A stretch of 64,000 nt of DNA, from NCBI RefSeq assembly GCF_030848805.1, contig NC_092360.1, positions 14,694,001 through 14,758,000 on the forward strand. Reading direction: 5' to 3'. Positions 14,679 to 25,996 of the stretch are shown here, in pieces. Positions within the stretch are counted from its first letter, which is position 1; each line of letters opens with the position of its first letter. Made by a program: the position numbers and the translations under genes. The stretch comes from Temnothorax longispinosus (Eukaryota; Arthropoda; Insecta; Hymenoptera; Formicidae). The notes beneath the pieces were generated by a model. That model was not told the origin of the DNA. It saw only the letters and a program-made list of their open reading frames with translations, and ran no database searches.

Positions 14679-17600
14679 ACACACACACACACACACTCAC
14701 ATACACAATACTTAATATTTTGCATGTTTGTTACAATATGTTACGTGTATGTGATAGGCGGCACTGCTTTAAATAGATAATTTTAAGATGAGGAAAATGT
14801 GCCGTATATAAGCTTAATCAAGAAAAAATTCTCCATAATAGCGTTGGAAAATGATTTTAAAAAATGAATTATATAAAGCGCAATGAAGCTTTATTGTCTA
14901 ATATTTTGTATATGTACATGTCACTTCATGTGCAAGATATGGCACATTCAAATAGAAGATGCCTATAATTTTTGGAAATTATTAAAATGAAAATTTAAAG
15001 CATTTTAAGCACAAATTATTTTATTATTTCTTGTAAAATTAGTGAAATGAAATCTTTAATATTATTGAGGGGACTTCTTTATATTTTAACATTTATAATT
15101 AGTCGACACTATTCTAAATTGTACATATTCTATATTACTTTTGTTAAACGTCATTTTTGTAAGATAACAAGATTAGTAATTTCAGTAATCTAAATAAATT
15201 TTGATTTATTGCATTTTTAAGTAAATTTTAATTAAAGAATTATATTTATATAAGAAATGTAACTTTTTTAAACTTTTTAATATTGTCTCAACATTGTTAA
15301 TTATAATTATGTTTAAGGCACTGTACTTTTTTATTATTGTTAATCTCGTAAAGATGACTTATTTTAGGAACGTTTTAATTAACGTTTTTTATAGAATATT
15401 TTTATACTGTCTTGTATAAGTAATTATTGGTTAGTTATAGCATTATTATATTCATTATAGATGATAGAATGTTAATTGTTTACAGCACGTGCACTCAAGA
15501 TTGTTTAAACTGCATAATGGTGCTTAATACGTGGTATTTATAAATTTTGAAAATTTATTATACTTAATAAAATGTTTTTAGGTGTCATATCTAGCGATGA
15601 GTTGCCAGCTGAATTTGACGAAGAACAATCCACGTTTATTGAGAAGCTTGGAGCAAATACTGACAAATTTTTGCAAGAATTCTTCTGCAAGTGGGGAACA
15701 GGTAAGTAAAATAGTTAATTATTTTACATTTTGTAATATAGTTTACACAAAATTAGATTATAATATTGTTCTATATTTGCTTACAACGACTAATATTCTT
15801 TTGTAGTTTGCGCTTCTCGACCTTGGTTAATACTTTTCCTTGGCTTCCTATTGATTGTTGCCTTGGGACATGGCATAAAATACATGCAAATTACTACAGA
15901 TCCTGTGGAATTATGGGCATCCCCGCATTCCCGATCGCGCGTCGAAAGGGAATATTTCGATAAACATTTTGAACCCTTTTATCGAACTGAACAAATTATT
16001 ATTACTTCCGTTGGCTTACCGAATGTATGTATTACAGAAATATATTAGACTATTATCTTTGCATAGAGAACCAGTTTAATTCTTAATACATAATAAGCAA
16101 AATAAGAAAAGCGCTACTGTACGTGTTTTTTTATTATTCTGTATGTATACGTGTCTAATATTAATTACAGATCGTACACAAGACCTCTGATGGCCCAATT
16201 GTATTTGGTCCTGTGTTTAATAACACTTTTCTAAAAACAGTCTTTGAATTGCAAGAAGGTATTAAGAGTATACGTACTCCCAACAACTATACATTAGCGA
16301 ATATATGTTTTGCTCCTTTAACTGGACCATTTACCGGTCCGACGACTGTTTCGCAATGCGCTATTCAAAGTATTTGGGGTTACTGGCAAGACGATTTAGA
16401 AAAGTTTGAAGATTCAGACCAAGAGGGGAATTACACGATAAACTATTTGGACCACTTTAGAGTTTGCTCGCAGTAAGTGATGGAAGCAAAAAAAAAATTG
16501 TATATTTAATGTAATTTTTTTTTTTATTTAAACTCTTGTTTCTTAAACTAGGAGTTTTCGAATCAAGTTACCCATACAAGTTTAGCTCATACTCCTTCAC
16601 CGACAACCTTTTACTCTTTTATCAATCTTTTACAAGTTTACAGGCATGACGTGTGTGTGTGTGTGTGTGTGAGAGTCGAACGCACCGACTATGAGTCGCG
16701 TATTATTCTCACACAAAACTATACGCGTCATCCCATATTTATTTATTTATATTTATTATTATATTATAGAAATAATTCAAAAGCAAAATAATAAGACGCA
16801 TAGAGACACATAAAAGTAATAAAATACGAAAATGTAATTATGAGATTGAAATTAAAAGAGCGTCTAAAGAATGTACATGTATAAAAGAATTTATATTATT
16901 ATTAGAAAGTGAACTATGTATTCTACGGATAGCATCTATTACGTTTATGTATTTTTCTTTCAGAAATGCATATAATCCTGAATGCCTCGCACTTTATGGC
17001 GGTCCTGTAGAGCCAGCAATTGCAGTAGGTGGATTTTTGTCTCCGGGGCAAGATCTTCACAATCCACCGTATGAAAAGGCAACTGCTATAATCCTTACTT
17101 TTCTCGTAAACAATTATCACAACAAAGCCAAGTTGTTACCCGCTATGGAATGGGAAGAAAGGTAACGTTACGCGGCAACGTCGAAATAAGATTACATCTT
17201 TGAGATTATATTTCATTTATATCCAAATTTCAGCTATATCAACTTTATGAAAAATTGGACGGCAACAAGAAAACCGGCATTTATGAACATGGCGTTTACG
17301 TCCGAACGTTCTATCGAGGATGAACTGAATCGTGAATCTCAATCGGACATTGTAACCATTCTGGTATCATATATCATTATGTTTGGATATATTGCGGTGT
17401 CTCTTGGCCAAATTAGATCATGTTCCCGTCTTTTGGTGAGAATCTTTAGCCACGTGCCATCTCATCCTTTCGCATCTTGATTAATATTACTAATATTTTA
17501 ATATGTAATCACGTGACATTTTAGCACGATTCCAAGATTACTCTTGGACTTGGAGGTGTACTTATAGTGTTGGCGTCTGTGATTTGTTCGGTTGGATTGT

Positions 17601-20600
17601 TCGGTTTTATTGGTATACCAGCTACACTAATCATCATTGAGGTCATTCCATTCTTGGTGCTGGCAGTCGGAGTAGATAATATTTTTATTCTCGTTCAAAC
17701 TCATCAGAGAGAAGGCAGACGCCCGAATGAATCGATCCCGGAACATATCGGTCGTACATTAGGTCAAGTTGGTCCTAGTATGTTACTCACAAGTGTGTCG
17801 GAAAGCTGTTGCTTCTTCCTTGGTATGTGTTAGCATAAGATATCGTGTAAACATACACGAAACGTGTATGCGACGAAGCTGTTGCACGTAATATTTCTTT
17901 TTGTCTACAGGTGGCCTCTCTGATATGCCTGCCGTGAAAGCGTTTGCCCTCTATGCTGGAATGGCATTATTAGTAGATTTCATATTACAAATCACATGTT
18001 TTGTCAGTCTTTTAGCACTTGACACAATTCGGCACGCGGTATGTTTTATACAAGACAATTTATGTTAATACTTTTTTTATTCAGAATCCATTCAACATTT
18101 TTTGTCAACAAGACTTTGTAGAGATTTAATTTTTATTACTATTTTATAAGAGAGAAATCCTTTTTCGCTCCCTCTTTCTCGCTCACATTTATTCTATATA
18201 TTATATTCATGATCACACTAAAATGCGTAAGATATGCTTTTTATGATTTCAGAATAATAGGCTAGATGTATGTTGCTTTATTCGGTCCAAGCGAGATGAT
18301 GGGGAAGAAGTGGTAGATGGAGTACTGTATAAAATTTTCAAAGTTGGATACGTCCCATTATTGCTGCAAAAATGGGTTCGCGCAATTGTGATGGTTGTGT
18401 TTTTCGGTTGGCTCTGCAGCAGTATTGCCGTAATACCGCATATCGAAATTGGCCTAGATCAGGAACTTTCTATGCCCGAAGATAGTTTTGTGCTTAAATA
18501 TTTCCAGGTATGTAATCGATAAAGCAAAAATATCAAGCTGAATACGAATTATAAAAAATTATACAAAAATTAAAATTTTTGCTTTTTTCAGTTCTTGAAT
18601 AATTACTTATCTATCGGGCCGCCAATGTATTTTGTTGTTAAAGATGGCCTAAATTATTCAGATACGAAAATGCAAAACTTAGTGTGCGGTGGACAGTATT
18701 GTAATAGCGATTCAGTGTCGACGCAAATATTTAGTGCATCTAAACAACCAAATAGGTATATTGCTATAAGAAACAGAAAATTTCACGAATAAATCTAATT
18801 TCACGGTTTACGTGTCTTTAGATTTTACTGAAAAATATTCTCAATTTTTTTCTCTTTTTTTTTAGAACTTACATAGCTAAGCCTGCTTCATCTTGGATGG
18901 ATGATTATATCGATTGGTCGGGATTATACGGTTGTTGCAGATATTTTCCTACGAACAATTCATTTTGTCCGCATACCGGTACGTATTTTTCTTTAAGAAA
19001 TTGGATATAATCACGTATGTTTAATTTTCCTATTTTAATCGAGTTTTTTTTTTCACATATTTTTGGATTGCAGATCGGCACTGTTCTCTTTGTAATGCCA
19101 CTTTGAACGAATACAATAGACCAGTGCCCGTTGACTTCAACAAATATGTATCGTTCTTCCTACAAGACAATCCCGACGAGACATGTGCTAAAGGGGGTCA
19201 TGCAGCTTACGGACATGGTGTGAATTACATTACCGATCCTAACACGGGAATGTCGACAGTCGGTGCTTCTTATTTCATGGCTTATCACACTATTCTCAAG
19301 ACATCGGCCGATTATTATGAATCGATGAGAGCAGCCAGAGTAGTGGCGGCGAATATCACAAACATGCTCAACTGTAACTTGAGAAAGCTCAGTAAAAACA
19401 CTACCGTAGAAGTTTTTCCCTACAGTGTTTTCTATGTATTTTACGAGCAGTATCTGACTATGTGGCCCGACACATTGCAGAGTATAGGAATCTCATTGCT
19501 TGCTATATTTGTGGTTACTTTCTTGCTAATGGGTTTGGATATCTTCTCATCACTTGTGGTTTTAATTACAATCACAATGATCGTCGTTAATATTGGTGGT
19601 TTAATGTATTGGTGGCATATAACTTTGAATGCAGTATCTCTGGTAAATCTTGTCATGGTAAGTTGATTATTGCAAGAACAGTGGATTTTAGTTTACATTG
19701 TTATATAAATCGATCTATTCGGTATCTGGACATTTTTTATAGTTGTATATTTTAAAAAATTCAAGATGGGATATATATTATTAAATAGAAAAATGAAATG
19801 TTTATATTATAAATTTGTTGCGTTCTTTTTCGTATTTTATTTTCAATTATTTTCAATTATTTCTGCTTATTATATTTCAAAGACATTTATATATTTTTTT
19901 TTCGTTAATATTAAAATGAGAAGGAGATGTTATTTTATATCGTGCTATGAATGCTCTTTTTTTAAAAAACTATATCTCCGTTGTACGTCAACGGTATATT
20001 TATTATACACGTATATTTCCATGTTTTTATGATTAAATGTACTGCGAGAACAAAAGTGAAAGACACAAGTGACAAAAAAATATAAAAATATAATAAATAC
20101 AGCTAAAAAGTAGTTTTAATCTACCATTGAACAGTTGTGGAAAATGTATCGTTCAATGTTGTGATTTTTATTACAGGCAGTTGGTATAGCCGTCGAGTTT
20201 TGCAGTCATCTGGTACATTCTTTCTCCGTGTCGGTTCAAGCAACTAGAGTTGAAAGAGTCGCAGATGCATTGACAAATATGGGAAGCTCAGTATTTAGCG
20301 GTATTACGCTGACAAAGTTTGGCGGTATTATAGTACTGGGCTTTGCAAAAAGTCAAATTTTCCAGGTTTGTTTTTGTTCCATTATAACATTAAATAGAAC
20401 GCCACGTGTCTAATATTTAAATTATCACGCATTGCAATCAAGAAACATACTCGGCTTTTAGTAAAAGTACGTTGAAATATTAAAGTATTTATATTTATTG
20501 ATTTTTTAATAGCTTCTCTCGATCCTTTTATAATGATTTTTAGTACTTGCAATATTATTATCACGCAATCATGATTATAACGTAGATACGTGGTGTTGTG

Positions 20601-20779
20601 TTTGTTCATATTTTAATTGTATAAACGTACTTGGACGTACTCAGCTAAGAGATATTTGCAGGTATTTTACTTCAGAATGTATTTGGGTATCGTACTATTT
20701 GGAGCGGCACATGGTCTCATCTTTTTGCCGGTACTGCTAAGTTATATAGGTAAGATAGTGCTGTCATAATTATGACAAC

Positions 20780-20840
<61 letters not shown>

Positions 20841-23800
20841 TTTTTGTTGGTATATCTATATGTATGCCAGAAAAGTCTATGTTACATTCTTTGGTAACTC
20901 AAGTCTTCTGATTCTCATCACATGCTATCAGCATATACTATTTTGTATTTATTAAAGTTTATTCAACTGTTTGATGAGGAAATTAAACTTTGAAAATATT
21001 TTGACGTGTTTTATATCGTTTTATATCTGAAAAATTATTGAAGATGAGATAAATTTTCAAATTTTTAATATTTTCTGCGTGTAAAACATTTATTGAAATA
21101 TGAATTTCTGCATTTTGAACTGTGAGTTACTACAACATAACTCCCAAATATTTGATCCGAGACAAAATCTAGTTTTTTTTTGTTTTTCTCTTTTATATAT
21201 ATAGATTTATCGGGATCTATAGTAGACAAATTTTGATATTTTGGCTAAAAATGCTTTTTTAATTTCTCTCTTTGAAAAAGTTTTGTATATGTTTCCAAAA
21301 TTTTAATTATTTTATATATTCAAATATATGTTGTTCACATGTTCTATTATTAACACTTTATGTTGCATGAAGCATATTTTGTGTAAATTCAGATTTTATT
21401 GCTAGATACACTTGATAGGTATAGTCACTACAGTTTTAAGAAGCATTAGAAGCATTTTAACGCTTAGGAAGGAAATGGAATGGTTAAACAATTATTTTTA
21501 TTTGGATTCACCAGTGTTTAATTACGTACAATTTCATTTTCATACCCCTATGTGTATTGCAAAAACATTCAGCCTTTCATGTATATAATTAATACGAGCA
21601 GCTTTTCAAATTCGACAAAGAGTAACAAATTGAAATATTTCCATGTCAAATTTCTTTACTAACGTCTGCGCTTAGTCTTCTTCATTAAGAAGATACGTGT
21701 TCTTTAAATATACATTTTTTGAGTAATGCGGACTGGCACCATGGCCCCTGGTGGTTTTAGGCTCACCCATGAACAAAGAGAAATTGGCGAATCACAAGAG
21801 AGCGATGCATGGAAATCTGGACAACGTGCAAGAGACATCCTTGAATCATCGTGTAAGCAAACACAATTCTCCCACACCCACTACAACCACACCTACGTTC
21901 AAAGTGCTTGAATGTGACAGATAGGTATGCAGAGCATCTGAATATAAAAAAGGAACGTCCACGTGGTAACGTGGCATGTGGTAAAATTTCTTGGTATTTT
22001 TTTCTTCATGTTCAAAATCTGTCATCGTATTTTCGTGTTGTTTATTTTGCACAGATATAGACTGAGTTTTCAAAGTACAATATTATTTAATATTGTCGAT
22101 TTAACATTATCGTTATTTAGCACATGTGTGAATATGCATCCAGAAAGTGCAATTCTTTTTAATATTACAGATTTATTGCTCTCTTATTTTGGATTTAAAT
22201 ACAAATAGGTTGGGAGAGTAAAATGATGATGAATTTTTTCCCAATTTACTCAAGTTTGTGAAAACTATCTTGACGTGTTTTTTTTGTAAACCTATCTCAA
22301 TATCGCAAGAGTCTCAAGCATGTTATTTTAATTTCATACACGTGCGCGAAAACTTGGCCGGTATTCATAGTCGGTTCTTATATTTAAGACCGTCTTAAGT
22401 ACAATCTTAAGACGTCATGAACCAATCACAGAGCCGTATTAGCATCTTAAGACATTACTTAAGACGGTCTTGAAATAAGAACCGACTTATGAATACCGGC
22501 CTAAGAATTATTAAAAATATGTATTATTATTTCAACATGTATATAACTTTCAATTCATTTTAACATATTTTTAACATATATATAACATTAATTTAACATT
22601 TAATATTTTCAAACAAATTCAAAAAGTATGTACGTGCACTTTTTGCGTCAATGTAGTGTTTTTCTCTTATTGTAATTTAATTTATTTATATATGGAAGAA
22701 AATGCAATCTTTTAATCTTGAAGGTCAAAATTTAAAGAGAGTCTTGACACAATTTTACAGGAAAATATTGCATTAACGCATTCCTATGCATAACAAAATA
22801 ATGCTGCTAATACGACAGTAAATAACATATGTATAACCTTGTTTAAATTATAAACGCGTATTCTCAGTCTAACCGATTCCACTATATTAGGGGTGCGTTC
22901 AGAAACATCACCCGCGTGCTGAAAATCCTACAGCGTATGTTTCGTGCACTATAGATTTTCGGCACTCGGGTGATGTTTCTAAACGCAGCCTAAATAGCTA
23001 TAAGAATTTATTTTGTATTCATAACTTCCAGTCTATATACCTACAATCATATACGTGCATACTTACAGTCTATCTATATACATCTATATAAATTAATAAA
23101 TTAATATGTAAAAAGATCCGATAGAAAAATTTTTATTAATAGATCAATCTTAATGTGCATATGAAGCTTCACTAAATTTGTATTCTAATGTTTTTTAGAT
23201 TAATTTTATTAGAACGGAAGTTATGAACGTTCACCTAAAGCTAGACAAAGATTTATAATCACCCTGTATATTAGTTGGCACATTAATTTGAGTAACTTAT
23301 TAATTGTGGTCGTTAAGATTGTTCTAGTTATATCATGTATTTAAAGTTTGTATTCGAGATGTTTCTAACCATATTAATGAGTGTGGGATGGAAAAGCTTT
23401 TTAAAAACATGCTAATTTCACTTTATGATGTTAAATGATGTGTTATTTTTGTATATTATTCAAATTATTATTATACATGGTGTGATAAGACTATGCGGTC
23501 TTCAATACCTTGAAAAATGGGAGAAAGAAATCTAACAAAAATTGTGTGATATACAGAAGCAGTATTATAAAGCAGTAGGTAATCTATGTATTAAATATCT
23601 GATATATTCTAATGGTAAATATTATTGTGCTTTGCTAAACTTCTTGAATTTTGACTAAATTACCAGTTAATATTTTGCAATATAATAAATATTCAATCGA
23701 TTTCTGTGTTTCTATAGATTCCTTACGTGTATATGACTGAATCACCAGTTAAGAGTTATAATATTGGAGTACATTTCAAAATATTTTTGTCACAAATGAT

Positions 23801-25742
23801 CTTCATTAATGATCTTATGTCATAGGCTATTATATTTATTTTAATAGATGTTATTAGAAAATAAACACAAAACTATAGCATTTAATAAAAAAAAGTGCTT
23901 TTGATCTAGGAAATAATTTGATGCATTCTAGAATGCAAGTGTTACCGCCATACGATGCTCTCTTGTGTACCATACAATTTTTGTTAAACAAATTTTTCTT
24001 TTAATCTTACTTTTTCAGAAATATTAAAGATAGTTATAGTTTTTACCCCTTACACATATGTTAGTGCCTTTATGCGTCATGTTTTTGTACCTGTCATTAT
24101 TTGGTTAATGCAATGTATCTTAATACATAAAAAAAATGTTGCTTTATCAGTATATTTTCTATAATGTAACCGTACATATATTGCATAGCATCATGCACGT
24201 ACATATGTATTGCAACATATACAGAATGAGTTTTGTTTCGTGTGCCACGTATCTCCGCCACGTATTTCATAAAATATTGATTTATTGAAAAAATGTTTCC
24301 GATATAAGTTGGAGGATTCAGAGGAGGCCAATAAACGATCTAAAGATTTTGGATCCTACTGGGCCCGACACGGGCCCTCTGAATCCTCCAACTTCTATCT
24401 GAAACATTTTTCCAATAAATCAATATTTTCTGAGATAGTTGGTAGAAATAATTGGCACACGAAATAAAACTCATCCTGTATAATCTCTGAGATTATGCAT
24501 TGACCAATAATTGAATAGTTCTTTGTCGAATTTTGAAATCAAATTTCTAGTAAATATAGATTGATTTTATGCTGCTATAAAATTATTGATTATAGAGATA
24601 TGAAAATCCAAAAATATTATCACTGGTGAAAAAGAAAAATGTGTAGAATAAGATCACACACATGTGGTGCTCACATTGCAATTTTATCCTTTTTCCATAT
24701 AATGTCACAAATTATTTTTAGATCATATATTAAAACTTTTTCAATATATATCTTTTAGGGGTTAATCTGTTATTTAAGATAATCGTTTTCATTCAGAGAG
24801 AGTTAAGTTAGATGGATAAATTACATAAATTGTCAAAAATACATGAATAAATTAAATAGTGAAAATGTTCATATAAACTATAACATTTAAATCTATAACA
24901 CTCACGGCTTACAATTTTGAATTAAAACTTACACATTTTTCCGCTGATTATATATGGATAAATATTTTATATCATTTTTATCAAAATGTCATAATAAACG
25001 GCAATATATGAAAAACTTGTGTTTATGATTAAAATCTTAAAAATTTATTTTGTAATTGCACGATTTTCAGTATATATTCAGTAAATGCAATATATATGTA
25101 TTTTAATTTATAGTTAATTTGTGCTGATATCTAAAAAAAAAAATTAGGAAAAAAATTGTTTTCTTCAAAGAGAGATTCTAGAAAATTTTGTAATGTTATA
25201 TGTGTTTAATTTTGTAAATGCGTGTACATTATTGCGCCTATACTTGAAGAAATGTTAAAAGATTTAGTATTTTTTACAAGAATGTGAGCATATTTGTTGT
25301 TGCATGAAATATTATATTGTGTTATATTGAATGAGTTGCTTCTTGTATACAATCCTGTATATATAAATAGAAATAGAAATGTTACAGACACGTAGAAAAT
25401 TATATGTACACAAAAAAAGTCATAGGTATTGAGCAATGTTATCACACAACAGCACAATCTTAATCATACAATTTTAATGTAATCACACAGTGCGATGGGA
25501 GATTACGCTAGATGGGATGAAGATTTAAGGTGCTTAAAGTGTGCTTCTTTGTTATTTCAGGCGTGATGTCGCGCCGAGGGCGTAGAAGAGCCCGCGAACT
25601 CGCGAGCGGAAGTGAAGCTAGGCGTCACGAACGTGACAAGCCGGATTCTCCTCTACTCCAAAACGACAACTATCAACGCGCGTCCACTTCCTACGCCAGT
25701 GTGAACTCCATCGATGCGACTGATCACCATGTAATATTCTAA
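7855..25742 (+). CDS. Npc1: Niemann-Pick C1 (NPC1) intracellular cholesterol transporter, 19 coding exons
   Basis: Lysosomal/late-endosomal multipass protein that exports sterol from the lumen. Exons: 7855-7992, 11105-11456, 11554-11846, 12181-12373, 13852-13980, 15582-15701, 15807-16024, 16171-16472, 16964-17161, 17234-17435, 17525-17822, 17911-18038, 18253-18507, 18592-18755, 18866-18978, 19074-19657, 20177-20365, 20662-20749, 25561-25742. All junctions are GT-AG, phases agree and the total is 4146 nt (1381 aa; human NPC1 is 1278). Seen: signal peptide (hydrophobic core about residues 30-43), Cys-rich N-terminal sterol-binding domain starting near CIWYGVC, Pro-rich linker (about 276-287), first membrane helix near 299-319, second near 414-432, sterol-sensing domain about 686-857, a second Cys-rich luminal loop (CGGQYC) and a C-terminal helix bundle ending LPVLLSYIG. 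The start is the first ATG giving a signal peptide in phase with exon 2. Exon 5 has the weakest acceptor. Family assignment is secure; the 5' UTR is not defined. Confidence 0.96.
7993..11104 (+). other. Npc1 intron 1 (3.1 kb)
   Basis: Donor gtgagt at 7993, acceptor acag at 11101-11104. It separates the signal-peptide exon from the sterol-binding domain. Open frames within it (for example 8972-9379) have low-complexity AT-driven composition and no recognisable domain. Confidence 0.85.
12374..13851 (+). other. Npc1 intron 4 (1.5 kb)
   Basis: Donor gtaaga at 12374. The acceptor is a weak tatag at 13850-13851 without a clear pyrimidine tract. An alternative AG at 13819 would leave an in-frame stop, so 13852 is the only usable start nearby. 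Nothing else was seen in it. Confidence 0.7.
13981..15581 (+). other. Npc1 intron 5 (1.6 kb) with microsatellite
   Basis: Donor gtaggt at 13981, acceptor tttttag at 15581. Holds an (AT)n/(CA)n tract at 14621-14700 and otherwise AT-rich sequence with no coding signal. Confidence 0.75.
14621..14700. repeat. Compound (AT)n/(CA)n microsatellite
   Basis: About 47 bases of AT alternation followed by a CA run, in Npc1 intron 5. Confidence 0.95.
16650..16672. repeat. (GT)n microsatellite
   Basis: GT run inside Npc1 intron 8. Confidence 0.9.
20783..20836. repeat. (TA)n microsatellite
   Basis: About 27 TA units just inside the last Npc1 intron. Confidence 0.95.
21761..21924 (+). CDS. Npc1: Alternative terminal exon of Npc1 (short-tail isoform)
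   Basis: Lies inside the last Npc1 intron. The acceptor (gtggttttag) precedes 21761 and the exon opens in the phase left by exon 18, encoding a 54-residue tail (53 whole codons after the split one) beginning GSPMNKEKLANHK and ending at a TAG at 21922-21924. This gives a 1375-aa protein with an intact reading frame. The beginning resembles the corresponding position of vertebrate NPC1 (GPSVNKAK, from memory), which argues that it is a genuine tail and not chance. The tail lacks a dileucine. An AATATA hexamer at 21941-21946 could serve as a variant poly(A) signal, and a gtatgc directly after the stop could be a donor in the 3' UTR. Transcript support is unknown. Confidence 0.65.
22356..22501. 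mobile_element. Palindromic MITE-like element, about 146 bp
   Basis: Ends are ggccggtattcatagtcgg and its reverse complement. The inverted arms are about 45 bases long (including ttaagacggtctt-type inner arms) around a short unique centre. No coding capacity; probably a non-autonomous DNA transposon. No clear target-site duplication. Confidence 0.75.
22890..22990. mobile_element. Palindromic MITE-like element, about 100 bp, TA-flanked
   Basis: Arms of about 40 bases: gcgttcagaaacatcaccc on the left pairs with gggtgatgtttctaaacgc on the right. Flanked by TA on both sides. No coding capacity. Confidence 0.7.
24220..24480. mobile_element. Long-arm fold-back element, about 261 bp, TA-flanked
   Basis: Inverted arms of about 105 bases each, from tacagaatgagttttgtttc at the left end to the reverse complement of tacaggatgagttttatttc at the right. 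The inner parts of the arms (for example aagttggaggattcagag) match exactly. TA lies on each side, which suggests a Tc1/mariner-derived MITE. Confidence 0.8.
25561..25742 (+). CDS. Npc1: Distal terminal exon of Npc1 (long-tail isoform, DxxLL motif)
   Basis: Preceded by a T-rich acceptor (gttatttcag) and in phase with exon 18. It encodes a 60-residue cytosolic tail that opens Arg-rich (VMSRRGRRRARE) and contains DSPLL, a match to the acidic-dileucine DxxLL sorting pattern, and ends HHVIF. It uses more GC-rich codons than the surrounding intron. The canonical AATAAA at 25991-25996 supports it as a true 3' end. It is included in the 1381-aa model and listed separately because it competes with the exon at 21761-21924. 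Confidence 0.75.
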
Positions 25743-25990
25743 CGAAGAATTAACCACCGATTTAATCGGATGCAATTTTTGTACTTAGAAGGACTGAAGT
25801 GAATCTATTAATCAAGTGTCAATAGAATCGTTTATCTTGAGCCATTGTGAACTGAGAGAGTTCTCTCTCTTTCACGAAATCTCTCCTCCGAAATATAGAA
25901 AGTTTAAAACGAACTGTTTCTACGAAATTCTTCGAGACTGGTGTACATGTCCATCTACGTTCATATCTGGCACATTATATTTTAGCGATA

Positions 25991-25996
25991 AATAAA
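25991..25996 (+). terminator. Poly(A) signal of Npc1 (distal)
   Basis: AATAAA about 250 bases after the distal stop codon, followed by a T-rich stretch. Confidence 0.6.

Larger units (their letters stand above)
20750..25560 (+). other. Npc1 last intron (4.8 kb) holding an alternative exon and three fold-back elements
   Basis: Donor gtaaga at 20750, acceptor ttatttcag at 25552-25560. Contains (TA)n 20783-20836, the alternative terminal exon 21761-21924 and three palindromic elements at 22356-22501, 22890-22990 and 24220-24480. The rest is AT-rich with no other coding signal. Confidence 0.8.
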
